Shown here in pieces: positions 7,692 through 15,631 of a stretch of 15,631 nt of DNA. The stretch's first letter is position 1. Every line of letters starts with the position of its first letter. A program made the position numbers and the translations under genes. Source of the DNA: Pseudomonadota bacterium (GTDB lineage: Bacteria > Pseudomonadota > Alphaproteobacteria > Rhizobiales > Rhizobiaceae); contig JAEYTV010000261.1 in the NCBI GenBank assembly GCA_023433855.1, forward strand, positions 1 to 15,631, read 5' to 3'. The notes beneath the pieces are model-generated. The model searched no databases and had not been told where the DNA came from. It worked only from the letters and a program-made list of their open reading frames with translations.

Positions 7692-7713
7692 TTATTACAT
7701 TACTATGGCATAG
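7692..7713. promoter_or_regulatory. Candidate IclR operator in the divergent intergenic region
   Basis: TTATTA (7692-7697), six bases, then TATGGCATA (7704-7712), which sits inside the perfect palindrome CTATG-G-CATAG (7703-7713). A similar arrangement with a seven-base gap stands at 1525-1546. The region is AT-rich compared with its flanks and lies between the divergent starts at 7662 and 7755. I see no convincing -35/-10 pair for either gene here. Confidence 0.4.
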
Positions 7714-7754
7714 CTGTCGACGGAAAGCACAGCGGCCCTTCCAGGAGAGACGGA

Positions 7755-8951
7755 ATGTCCGACGACATACGAAATAAAATCGGTCTGCGCCCGGTCATCA
7801 ACGTGTCCGGTACGATGACCAGCCTCGGGGCCTCGATCGTCGTCCCGGAAGCGGTCGAAGCGATGGCCGCGATCCTGCCGCAGTTCGTCGAGATCAACGA
7901 CCTGCAGCGCATGGCAAGCGCGGTGATCGCGCGGCTGACGGGCGGCGATGCCGGTTTCGTCACCGCTTCCTGTTCCTCCGGGATCAGCCTTGCGGTCGCC
8001 GGTGCCATGACCGGTAACAATCTGCTCGCAATCGAGAAGCTTCCGGATACGACACCCGATAGAGACGAAGTGCTTGTGCAGATGGGCCATGTTGTCTCCT
8101 ATGGGGCACCGGTTGACCAGGCGATCCGACTGGCGGGCGGCAAGGTGGTGCTGATCGGCCAGGCGACCTCGACGCATCGCTTCCATATGGAAAACGCCAT
8201 CACCGAAAAAACGGCGGCTGCCGTCTACGTCGTATCGCATCACGTGGTTGATTACGGCCTGCTGCATCTGAGCGAATTCATCGAGATCGCCCATTCGAAA
8301 GGCGTGCCGGTGATCGTCGACGCGGCTTCCGAATATGACCTGAAACTGTTCCTGGCGCAGGGTGCCGATATCGCGCTCTACTCCGGCCATAAGTTCCTCG
8401 GCGGTCCGACCTCCGGCATCGTCGCAGGGAACAAGGAACTGGTCCGTAACGCCTTCCTGCAGAACATGGGCATTGGCCGTGGCATGAAGGTTGGCAAGGA
8501 AAGCATCTATGGCGTCATGGCTGCGCTGGAAGCCTGGGAAAAGCGCGACCACGTCGGCATCCGCGAGCGCGAGACCGGCTATCTCAACCTCTGGAAGAAG
8601 ACGCTCGACGGCCGCCCGGGCATCACGGCGCTGATTGAGCCGGACCCCACCAACAACCCGCTGGATCGGATGCGGGTGATCGTTTCACCGACGGAGGCCC
8701 ATATCACGGCCTGGGACCTTGCCACAGCTCTTTCCCGCGGCAACCCGCCGATCATCGTGCGCGATCACGAGGTGGAGCACCACTATTTCTACCTCGACCC
8801 CTGCAACCTTCATCCCGGCCAGGAGACGGTGGTTGCCGCGCGCCTTGCCGAGGAACTGGACAAGGCCCGCGCCTCCAACGAGATCATTGCCACGCCGCTC
8901 GAACAGCGCGGCAGACACCGCTTCGACGGAATGTTGAAATGGCCTGACTGA
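7755..8951 (+). CDS. SelA-like PLP-dependent enzyme (DgaE-type ammonia-lyase family)
   Basis: A 398-residue fold-type I PLP enzyme, related to selenocysteine synthase SelA and to D-glucosaminate-6-phosphate ammonia-lyase (DgaE). The likely PLP Lys is Lys213 in [13 protein letters not shown], with the cofactor-pyridine Asp at 189 (PVIVDAAS). The N-terminus [18 protein letters not shown] and the [14 protein letters not shown] phosphate-binding stretch (71-84) are typical of this group. The ATG at 7755 has AGGAGA six bases upstream; the frame is open further upstream but without a ribosome binding site. It is unlikely to act on selenocysteyl-tRNA, given its context with an amidohydrolase, RidA and a peptide importer. 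A beta-elimination or ammonia-lyase reaction on an amino acid released by the amidohydrolase is the inferred role. Confidence 0.85.
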   Translation: MSDDIRNKIGLRPVINVSGTMTSLGASIVVPEAVEAMAAILPQFVEINDLQRMASAVIARLTGGDAGFVTASCSSGISLAVAGAMTGNNLLAIEKLPDTTPDRDEVLVQMGHVVSYGAPVDQAIRLAGGKVVLIGQATSTHRFHMENAITEKTAAAVYVVSHHVVDYGLLHLSEFIEIAHSKGVPVIVDAASEYDLKLFLAQGADIALYSGHKFLGGPTSGIVAGNKELVRNAFLQNMGIGRGMKVGKESIYGVMAALEAWEKRDHVGIRERETGYLNLWKKTLDGRPGITALIEPDPTNNPLDRMRVIVSPTEAHITAWDLATALSRGNPPIIVRDHEVEHHYFYLDPCNLHPGQETVVAARLAEELDKARASNEIIATPLEQRGRHRFDGMLKWPD

Positions 8952-8978
8952 GCCGCAGACCGGGAGAAGAGAGGGATC

Positions 8979-10811
<1,833 letters not shown>

Positions 10812-10895
10812 GAAGCAATCAAAGCTCGGGTATGTGCCTTGGGCTGAAATAGCTTCGCACTATGCAGCATTCGGAAGAGTGGTTGGGTCGCCATC

Positions 10896-11138
10896 TCACG
10901 CCGGCATCAGTCGATATCCGCGTCGGATCTTCGCCTGGAGAAGCCTCCGCATCCGCCGTTCGGCCTCGCTCGGGGAGCCGAACAGTTCGATCCGCATCTG
11001 CCCCTTGGTTCCGATCCGTCCCCAATTGCGCGTCAGGGCCGTACCCTTGAAGAGGTCGGGTTCGATACTCAGGATATAGAAGCGCGACATGTTACGCGTT
11101 GGTTCGCGCCGGGTGAGGAGAATAGCGTCTTCTGTCAT
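10896..11138 (-). CDS. Small WGR-domain protein
   Basis: An 80-residue protein that is essentially one WGR domain. The domain is named for its Trp-Gly-Arg core, here W39-G40-R41 in TRNWGRIGTKGQ, and is found in PARPs and in stand-alone bacterial proteins, where it is linked to nucleic-acid binding. YILSIEPDLFKG precedes the core, and a basic helix (EAERRMRRLLQAKIRRGY) ends the protein, as in other rhizobial stand-alone WGR proteins. The start at 11138 is chosen because relatives carry a short segment before the NMSRFY position; no clear ribosome binding site is visible, and an ATG at 11090 is an alternative. It is downstream of pcaR on the same strand, 84 bases away, past a strong hairpin. 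Confidence 0.8.
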   Translation of the reverse strand: MTEDAILLTRREPTRNMSRFYILSIEPDLFKGTALTRNWGRIGTKGQMRIELFGSPSEAERRMRRLLQAKIRRGYRLMPA

Positions 11139-11183
11139 GCCGGCAGAATCGCAAAGCCGGCTATCCCCGTCCAACGACTTTGA

Positions 11184-11209
11184 TGAATCGGTCGCGGTCG
11201 ACCGATTCA
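11184..11209. repeat. Perfect 11-bp inverted repeat (hairpin) after pcaR
   Basis: TGAATCGGTCG and CGACCGATTCA pair perfectly around the loop CGGT. It starts 14 bases past the end of pcaR on the reverse strand and lies upstream of the WGR gene. There is no T tract on either side, so it is an RNA-stabilising or rho-assisted termination hairpin, or an operator, rather than a standard terminator. Confidence 0.65.
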
Positions 11210-11222
11210 CCGTGGTGATGGG

Positions 11223-11978
11223 TCACCGCAGCATCGGCTTGAGAGCGCGGGCGGCGGTTCTGAGCGGTCGCAGAAACAACCCTGCCATGTCGGCTGCCGC
11301 AATGTTGACTGCCGGCGCGCCGATATTGAGCGCTGCGACCACGCGGCCACGATCATTCTCGACGGGGACCGCAATCGAGCAGAGCCCGAGTTCCAGTTCC
11401 TGGTTGATGACGGCATAACCCTGCGCCCGGACCTGCTCCAGTTCCTTCATCAACTCGTCTGGATCCGTTTTCGTGAGGGGCGTGAATGCCCTGAGGGCCG
11501 TCTGCTGTAGAAGTCCCTTCGCTTCCGGTTCGGGCAATGAGGCAAGAAGTACCCTGCCCATAGATGCGCAATAAGCCGGCAAGCGGCTCCCCGGCATCAG
11601 GTTGATTGACATGACGCGCTTCTGGGAGGCTCGGGCAACATAAACGATCTCGGTGCCGTCCAGGACGCTCGCCGATGCGCTCTGGCCGGCTTCGTCGGCC
11701 AACCTGTCGAGAAAGGGTTGAACGATCTGCGGCAGCGGGGTTGCCGACAGATATGCATAGCCTAACCGAAGGACCTTCGGGGTCAGTGCGAAGAATTTGC
11801 CGTCGTAATCGGCATAACCAAGCTCAGCCAGGGTCAGCAGACAGCGCCTTGCTGCAGCCCGGTCAAGAGCGGTAGCTTTCGCAACATCGGTGATCGAGAG
11901 CCTTTGGCTTGTCTCTCCGAAGGCTTCGATCACTTTGAGGCCGCGTGCAAAGCCGCTGACGAAATCCGAGTCTTGCAT
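11223..11978 (-). CDS. pcaR: IclR-family regulator of beta-ketoadipate catabolism, PcaR type
   Basis: A 251-residue regulator of the PcaR/PcaU/PobR group. The N-terminus DFVSGFARGLKVIEAF is characteristic of this group. The helix-turn-helix lies at about 28-50 (LSITDVAKATALDRAAARRCLLTLAELGY in pieces). The effector domain contains the group-typical LPAYCASMGRVLLA and the C-terminal AVPVENDRGRVVAALNIGAPA. In rhizobia PcaR responds to beta-ketoadipate and activates pcaIJF. Here it is divergent from pcaIJF, 164 bases apart, consistent with that role. A TATTCC-N8-GGAATA palindrome overlies its own promoter, suggesting autoregulation. The ATG at 11978 gives the usual family length; the ribosome binding site is weak. 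Confidence 0.9.
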   Translation of the reverse strand: MQDSDFVSGFARGLKVIEAFGETSQRLSITDVAKATALDRAAARRCLLTLAELGYADYDGKFFALTPKVLRLGYAYLSATPLPQIVQPFLDRLADEAGQSASASVLDGTEIVYVARASQKRVMSINLMPGSRLPAYCASMGRVLLASLPEPEAKGLLQQTALRAFTPLTKTDPDELMKELEQVRAQGYAVINQELELGLCSIAVPVENDRGRVVAALNIGAPAVNIAAADMAGLFLRPLRTAARALKPMLR

Positions 11979-11992
11979 GAAACCAGCTCAAA

Positions 11993-12012
11993 TATTCCAG
12001 AATGCAGGAATA
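11993..12012. promoter_or_regulatory. Candidate PcaR operator
   Basis: TATTCC (11993-11998) and GGAATA (12007-12012) form a perfect inverted repeat with an 8-base centre, between pcaR and pcaI. IclR-family operators are often AT-rich palindromes of this length. It covers the -10 and start region of the pcaR promoter, and overlaps a possible forward -35 (TTCCAG, 11995-12000) paired at 16 bases with TATGTG. Confidence 0.55.
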
Positions 12013-12036
12013 GTAGTATGTGCGGTATGCGAACAA
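12008..12036 (-). promoter_or_regulatory. pcaR promoter
   Basis: On the reverse strand TTGTTC (12031-12036), 17 bases, then CTATTC (12008-12013), close to the alphaproteobacterial CTTGAC-N17-CTATAT pattern. Transcription would start near 12001, about 23 bases before the pcaR ATG. Confidence 0.5.
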
Positions 12037-12142
12037 AAGTCAAATAACGCACGCGACGCTTGCTGTCCAGAGGCGAGCCGTTTATCTGTCATCTGCGGAC
12101 GCGGTCGGCCCAGCCGGCTGGCTTTGTGAAGGAGAACCCCTT

Positions 12143-12874
12143 ATGGACAAGACAATCGGGAGCCTGGCGGAAGCCGTTTCCGAAATCGGTGACGGGGCGA
12201 CCGTCATGATTGGCGGCTTTGGCGGCTCGGGTGCGCCGATCGAACTCATTCACGCGCTGATAGACAAGGGTGCGAAGAACCTCACGGTCATCAACAACAA
12301 TGCTGGCAACGGGCGCATCGGGATTGCCGCGATGATCGATGCGGGCATGGTGAGGAAGATGATCTGCTCCTTCCCGAAGTCCTCTGATCCGCGTGCCTTC
12401 ACCGACAAGTACCTGGCGGGTGAGATCGAACTGGAACTCGTGCCGCAGGGCACGCTCGCCGCGCGCATCCGCGCAGGCGGCGCCGGGATCCCCGCCTTCT
12501 ATACGCCGACCGCCTATGGCACGGAACTGGCGCAGGGCAAGGCCATCGGCGAGTTCGACGGCCGCCACTACGTGCAGGAGCGTTGGCTGAAGGCGGATTT
12601 CGCGATTGTAAAGGCGCATCTCGGCGACCCCTACGGTAATCTGACCTACAACAAGGCGGCTCGCAACTTCAACCCGCTGATGTGCATGGCCGCGGCCAAG
12701 ACGATCGTGCAGGTTTCTAAGATAGTTAAGGCCGGGGAGATCGATCCTGAACACGTCGTCACCCCCGGCATCTTCGTTGATCGGATTGTCGAGGTCGCAA
12801 ACCCGCAACAGGAAGAAGAACTCATCCGAGCGGGCGTGGCTTACGGTCCGGCATATGAGGGAGTCCAGGCATGA
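12143..12874 (+). CDS. pcaI: 3-oxoadipate CoA-transferase subunit A
   Basis: A 243-residue alpha subunit of succinyl-CoA:3-oxoadipate CoA-transferase, a cytoplasmic enzyme that activates beta-ketoadipate using succinyl-CoA. The CoA-binding glycine loop is at 24-30 (GGFGGSG), followed by APIELIHAL. TVINNNAGNG and ADFAIVKAHLGDPYGNLTYN are typical of the subunit. AAGGAG (12129-12134) lies 8 bases before the ATG at 12143, which fixes the start although the frame is open further upstream. Its stop overlaps the pcaJ start (ATGA), so the two subunits are translationally coupled. Confidence 0.95.
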   Translation: MDKTIGSLAEAVSEIGDGATVMIGGFGGSGAPIELIHALIDKGAKNLTVINNNAGNGRIGIAAMIDAGMVRKMICSFPKSSDPRAFTDKYLAGEIELELVPQGTLAARIRAGGAGIPAFYTPTAYGTELAQGKAIGEFDGRHYVQERWLKADFAIVKAHLGDPYGNLTYNKAARNFNPLMCMAAAKTIVQVSKIVKAGEIDPEHVVTPGIFVDRIVEVANPQQEEELIRAGVAYGPAYEGVQA

Positions 12875-13560
12875 GCGTTAATCCACGGGAAGACATCAAG
12901 CTCTCCAACGCCCAGATCGCCTGGCGTGCCGCTCAGGACATCGCCGACGGCGCCTATGTAAACCTCGGCATCGGCTTTCCCGAAATGGTCGCCCGTTACC
13001 AGCCGCCCGGTCGGCAAGCGATCTTCCACACGGAGAACGGTATTCTGAACTTCGGAGAAGCCCCCAAGCCCGGCGAAGAAGACTGGGACCTGATCAATGC
13101 GGGTAAGAAGGCAGTGACGCTGCTGCCGGGAGCTGCCTTTTTCCACCATGCCGACAGTTTTGCGATGGTCCGTGGCGGTCACCTGGATGTCGCCATCCTC
13201 GGGGCACTGCAAGTGGCCGAAAACGGCGACCTCGCCAACTGGCGCGTCGGCTCCAAAGGCGTTCCGGCCGTCGGCGGCGCAATGGACTTGGTGCATGGCG
13301 CCAAGCAGGTGTCTGTCATCATGGAACATGTTGCGAAGAATGGTGAGCCGAAGCTCGTGGAGAAATGCACCTTTCCTCTGACCGGTGTCGCGTGCATTAC
13401 CCGTGTCTACACGAGCCATGCGGTGGTCGACATCGAGGATGGCCACTTCGTACTGCGCGAGAAGCTGCCGGGCATGACGATCGAGGAACTGCAGGCCATG
13501 ACCGGCGCCAAGCTTCATATCGATCGCCAGGTCGGCGATCTCGTCGTTCCGGAACTGTGA
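12871..13560 (+). CDS. pcaJ: 3-oxoadipate CoA-transferase subunit B
   Basis: A 229-residue beta subunit of the same enzyme. The active-site Glu that forms the acyl-CoA thioester intermediate is Glu55 in FHTENGILNFG; the family pattern has Ser where this protein has Thr, a mild variation. NLGIGFPEMVARY and RGGHLDVAILGALQV are family hallmarks. It starts 4 bases inside pcaI and ends 10 bases before pcaF, so the three genes form one operon. Confidence 0.95.
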   Translation: MSVNPREDIKLSNAQIAWRAAQDIADGAYVNLGIGFPEMVARYQPPGRQAIFHTENGILNFGEAPKPGEEDWDLINAGKKAVTLLPGAAFFHHADSFAMVRGGHLDVAILGALQVAENGDLANWRVGSKGVPAVGGAMDLVHGAKQVSVIMEHVAKNGEPKLVEKCTFPLTGVACITRVYTSHAVVDIEDGHFVLREKLPGMTIEELQAMTGAKLHIDRQVGDLVVPEL

Positions 13561-13570
13561 GAGAAATCCT

Positions 13571-14776
13571 ATGACCGAAGCATTTATCTGCGACTATATC
13601 CGCACACCGATCGGCCGTTTTGGGGGCGCCCTTTCTTCCGTGCGTGCAGACGATCTGGCGGCCATACCGCTAAAGACACTCGTCGAACGGAATGGATCGG
13701 TGGATTGGGAAGCCGTTGGCGACGTAATCTACGGCTGCGCCAACCAGGCGGGCGAAGACAACCGCAACGTCGCTCGGATGGCTACACTCCTGGCCGGCCT
13801 GCCGGTCTCCGTAACAGGCACGACCATCAACCGACTTTGCGGTTCCGGCATGGACGCGGTCATCACCGCGGCGCGGGCGATCAAGGCGGGTGAGGCGGAG
13901 TTGATGATCGCCGGTGGCGTCGAAAGCATGAGCCGTGCTCCCTTCGTGATGCCGAAGGCGGAGACCGCGTTCTCGCGCAACGCGGAGATCTACGACACGA
14001 CGATCGGCTGGCGTTTCGTCAATCCGCTGATGAAGAAGCTGTATGGCGTCGATTCCATGCCGGAAACCGGCGACAACGTGGCGATCGACTACAAGGTCTC
14101 TCGTGAGGACCAGGACGCCTTTGCCGTGCGTTCCCAGGCCAAGGCTTCCGCAGCGCAGGAAAACGGTCGCCTTGCCAGGGAGATCACCTCGGTGACCATT
14201 CCGCAGCGCAAGGGCGATCCGGTCGTGGTTTCCAAGGACGAGCATCCGCGTGCCACCAGCATGGAAGCGCTCGCCAAGCTCAAGGTCCTGAACAAGATCG
14301 AAGGCGCGACAGTCACCGCCGGCAACGCGTCCGGCGTTAATGACGGGGCGGCGGCAATGATCATTGCGTCGGAAGCCGCAGCTCGGAGATACGGGCTGAC
14401 GCCGATCGTCCGCGTCATGGGCGGCGCCACTGCCGGCGTTCCTCCGCGCGTCATGGGCATCGGGCCGGCCCCGGCCTCCAAGAAACTGCTGGCCATGCTT
14501 GGCCTGACCCCCGACCAACTCGACGTCATCGAACTCAATGAGGCCTTCGCCTCCCAGGGGCTTGCAACGCTGCGCGAACTCGGCATTGCCGACGATGATG
14601 CCCGCGTCAACGCCAATGGCGGCGCGATCGCGCTTGGTCATCCGCTCGGCATGTCGGGTGCGCGCATCTCCGGGACGGCAGCGCTTGAGTTGTCGCTCGG
14701 CAAGGGACGATACGCGCTCGCCACGATGTGCATCGGGGTCGGCCAGGGTATTGCGGTAGCATTGGAACGGGTGTGA
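13571..14776 (+). CDS. pcaF: 3-oxoadipyl-CoA thiolase
   Basis: A 401-residue thiolase for the last step of the beta-ketoadipate pathway, cleaving 3-oxoadipyl-CoA with CoA into succinyl-CoA and acetyl-CoA. The nucleophilic Cys90 (NRLCGSGMDAV), His357 (GGAIALGHPLGMSGAR) and Cys387 (ATMCIGVGQG) are all in place, and NEAFASQ precedes the His. YGVDSMPETGDNVA is typical of the PcaF/PhaD-like group rather than acetoacetyl-CoA thiolases. Third gene of the pcaIJF operon. The upstream pathway genes for protocatechuate ring cleavage (pcaGHBDC) are not in this window. Confidence 0.95.
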   Translation: MTEAFICDYIRTPIGRFGGALSSVRADDLAAIPLKTLVERNGSVDWEAVGDVIYGCANQAGEDNRNVARMATLLAGLPVSVTGTTINRLCGSGMDAVITAARAIKAGEAELMIAGGVESMSRAPFVMPKAETAFSRNAEIYDTTIGWRFVNPLMKKLYGVDSMPETGDNVAIDYKVSREDQDAFAVRSQAKASAAQENGRLAREITSVTIPQRKGDPVVVSKDEHPRATSMEALAKLKVLNKIEGATVTAGNASGVNDGAAAMIIASEAAARRYGLTPIVRVMGGATAGVPPRVMGIGPAPASKKLLAMLGLTPDQLDVIELNEAFASQGLATLRELGIADDDARVNANGGAIALGHPLGMSGARISGTAALELSLGKGRYALATMCIGVGQGIAVALERV

Positions 14777-14798
14777 GTTCTGCCTGCGAAGGAGACAA

Positions 14799-14868
14799 GA
14801 AAAAGGCCGCCTCCGCGAAACGGGTGACGGCCCTAGGGACGGTCGATGGTTAGGAAACCGACCGCCCC
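14799..14868 (-). ncRNA. Candidate trans-acting small RNA, about 70 nt
   Basis: Reverse strand. A promoter-like pair (14872-14900) predicts a start in the GGGG at 14865-14868. The first 10 bases of the transcript pair fully (one G-U) with the complement of 14836-14845, closing a 13-base loop containing UUUCCUAACC. A four-base linker follows, then a terminator hairpin ending in UUUUU. The exposed pyrimidine-rich loop could pair with AGGAAA-like ribosome binding sites, as in many alphaproteobacterial small RNAs. No ORF of note uses this stretch. I cannot assign it to a named family. Confidence 0.65.
14800..14832 (-). terminator. Rho-independent terminator of the small RNA
   Basis: On the reverse strand GGCCG and CGGCC close a hairpin, with CCG/CGG closing the apical loop (TTTCG) and small internal mismatches between. 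TTTTT follows directly. In the pcaF direction there is no T tract, so it is not a classic terminator for pcaF, although the hairpin could still protect that mRNA 3' end. Confidence 0.7.
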
Positions 14869-14871
14869 GGA

Positions 14872-14900
14872 GGATAGTCTTTCGATCGCGGGTTTCCAAC
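14872..14900 (-). promoter_or_regulatory. Promoter of the candidate small RNA
   Basis: On the reverse strand GTTGGA (14895-14900), a spacer of exactly 17 bases, then CTATCC (14872-14877), compared with the alphaproteobacterial CTTGAC-N17-CTATAT. The expected start, 6-7 bases beyond the -10 box, falls on the first G residues of the predicted stem. Confidence 0.5.
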
Positions 14901-14922
14901 TGGGCAATAAGCGGTAGCCGGT

Positions 14923-14938
14923 CATGTGGTCTCACATG
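14923..14938. repeat. Inverted repeat CATGTG-N4-CACATG
   Basis: A perfect 6-bp palindrome with loop GTCT, extendable by a G-U and a G-C pair, located just upstream of the small RNA promoter. It could be an operator for that promoter. A second, less regular hairpin (GGATC/GATCC, 14955-14970) follows. No gene is seen between 14901 and 15101. Confidence 0.45.
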
Positions 14939-15101
14939 GCACGGGCTCCGGGCGGGATCGTTCGTGATCCGGAGACCGTCCGGCGCCATCATGAGCAACG
15001 GTACTGACGGCAGCCAGATAGCCTCGCTTCAGCATTGATCGTTCGGGCGGTTGCCGTTCGGGTTCTGTCGCCTAGATCATTTTCCAGACTAAGGAGTGAC
15101 C

Positions 15102-15290
15102 ATGAGCCCCGACGAGCGCGTGCAGCGTCACAAGGAAACGATCGAGCGACTGAGAGCGGATATCGAGTGGCTTACACAGACTGGCTTCTGGACCAGCGGG
15201 GCGACCAATGAGGAGCTCATCGACGCGCTTGATCAGACCGCGCGATTGTATTCGGCGTTTGTAGAAGAGCTGACACGACCGCCAGGCTAG
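15102..15290 (+). CDS. Small hypothetical protein, 62 residues
   Basis: A short, charged, helical protein beginning MSPDERVQRHKETIERLRADIEW, with the second half ELIDALDQTARLYSAFVEEL also helical. It may form a helical hairpin or coiled coil. I recognise no family. AAGGAG (15091-15096) lies 5 bases before the ATG, a strong initiation site, so it is likely translated. An in-frame GTG at 15096 overlaps that site and is less likely. A weak promoter-like TTGCCG...CTAGAT pair stands near 15051-15076. It is monocistronic as far as can be seen. Confidence 0.7.
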   Translation: MSPDERVQRHKETIERLRADIEWLTQTGFWTSGATNEELIDALDQTARLYSAFVEELTRPPG

Positions 15291-15312
15291 GTCGCGTTTC
15301 TTGGAGGATAGC

Positions 15313-15369
15313 ATTCCTCGTTACTTCATCACGGTCATGGATGAGGAGCCCAGCTTCAAGGTGGCATGA
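15313..15369 (+). pseudogene. Possible remnant of a small DUF6894-like gene
   Basis: Eighteen codons read IPRYFITVMDEEPSFKVA and then TGA. Many small rhizobial proteins of the DUF6894 type begin MPRYFF followed by an acidic Asp/Glu stretch. Here the first codon is ATT in place of ATG, with GGAGGA four bases upstream, and the frame stops early. No continuation was found in other frames. This rests on a short resemblance and could be chance. Confidence 0.25.
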
Positions 15370-15631
15370 GGGTGCACGCCAGCGGGAAACAGGTCCGAGA
15401 AAGATCACCGCAGCGGATGTATCCTGCAGTTTCTCCGCATCAACTGAATAATGTGGCCTTGTGCCAGTGTGGGTTATTGTCCCTATTTGCCACTCAGGGA
15501 CAAGCCATCTTAAAGTGATTGTAACCATCCCAAGCTATCATGCGGACGGATCTGGGTAGTCTCCTCGATGAGGTGCGGTCGCCCGGAGAGGGTTCATCAG
15601 GGGGATGTGGAATGACCAGGCTGCTTTGGTC
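15370..15631. other. Gene-free end of the window with an inverted repeat at 15477-15503
   Basis: No supported gene. TTGTCCCT (15477-15484) and AGGGACAA (15496-15503) form a perfect 8-bp inverted repeat with an 11-base centre, in a locally AT-richer stretch suited to an operator or hairpin. An ATG at 15612 opens a frame (MTRLLW) that runs off the window and might begin a further gene, but six codons are not enough to call it. Confidence 0.5.

Noticed and set aside
7755..8951. Identification as selenocysteine synthase (SelA)
   Set aside because: Related by fold only. It is shorter than SelA, no selB or tRNA-Sec gene is near, and the context is catabolic, so the DgaE-like group fits better.
10812..10895. 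Possible terminator after the fused ATPase gene
   Set aside because: Only a weak AAGCT/AGCTT pairing with a long loop and no T tract on either strand.
13670..14998. A 442-codon reverse-strand open frame opposite pcaF and the small RNA region
   Set aside because: Opposite a textbook thiolase. The translation has low-complexity Arg/His/Gly character, and no ribosome binding site supports it.
15217..15528. A 103-codon reverse-strand open frame at the window end
   Set aside because: It overlaps the better supported 62-residue gene, lacks a ribosome binding site, and its sequence shows no domain-like pattern.

Overview
The window reads as chromosome or megaplasmid DNA of an alphaproteobacterium of the Rhizobiaceae type (Agrobacterium/Rhizobium/Sinorhizobium relatives). 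Supporting this are high GC with G/C-rich third codon positions, promoters close to the alphaproteobacterial CTTGAC-N17-CTAT pattern, an EcfG-type stress promoter, and a pcaR-pcaIJF block in the order known from rhizobia. I see no IS element, tRNA, rRNA or CRISPR array.

Region 1 (1-1495): the 3' end of a pseudoazurin gene carrying an in-frame TAG upstream of its copper-ligand loop, then a terminator. Next is a reverse-strand hypothetical gene (467-919) with a near-ideal EcfG promoter, followed by about 500 bases that hold at most a doubtful small ORF.

Region 2 (1496-10811): an apparently dedicated uptake and catabolic system. A forward operon encodes a family-5 substrate-binding protein, two DppB/DppC-type permeases, a cog3964-type metal-dependent amidohydrolase and a RidA-family protein. 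A reverse-strand IclR regulator separates it from a second forward operon encoding a SelA-like/DgaE-type PLP enzyme and a fused double ATPase. My reading is that a peptide-like or N-acylated compound is imported, deacylated or de-esterified, and attacked by the PLP enzyme, while RidA clears the enamine/imine intermediate. The substrate is unknown. Both divergent or upstream control regions share a similar TTATTA...TAT-N2-CATA motif that could be the IclR operator.

Region 3 (10812-14776): a small reverse-strand WGR-domain gene, then pcaR (IclR family) divergent from pcaI-pcaJ-pcaF, the last two steps of the beta-ketoadipate pathway (beta-ketoadipate to succinyl-CoA and acetyl-CoA). A perfect TATTCC-N8-GGAATA palindrome lies over the pcaR promoter and next to the pca promoter.

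Region 4 (14777-15631): a strong candidate for an unannotated trans-acting small RNA of about 70 nt on the reverse strand, with promoter, 10-bp stem and rho-independent terminator. It is followed by a 62-residue hypothetical gene, a possible remnant of a second small gene, and a region with a perfect 8-bp inverted repeat upstream of the window end.
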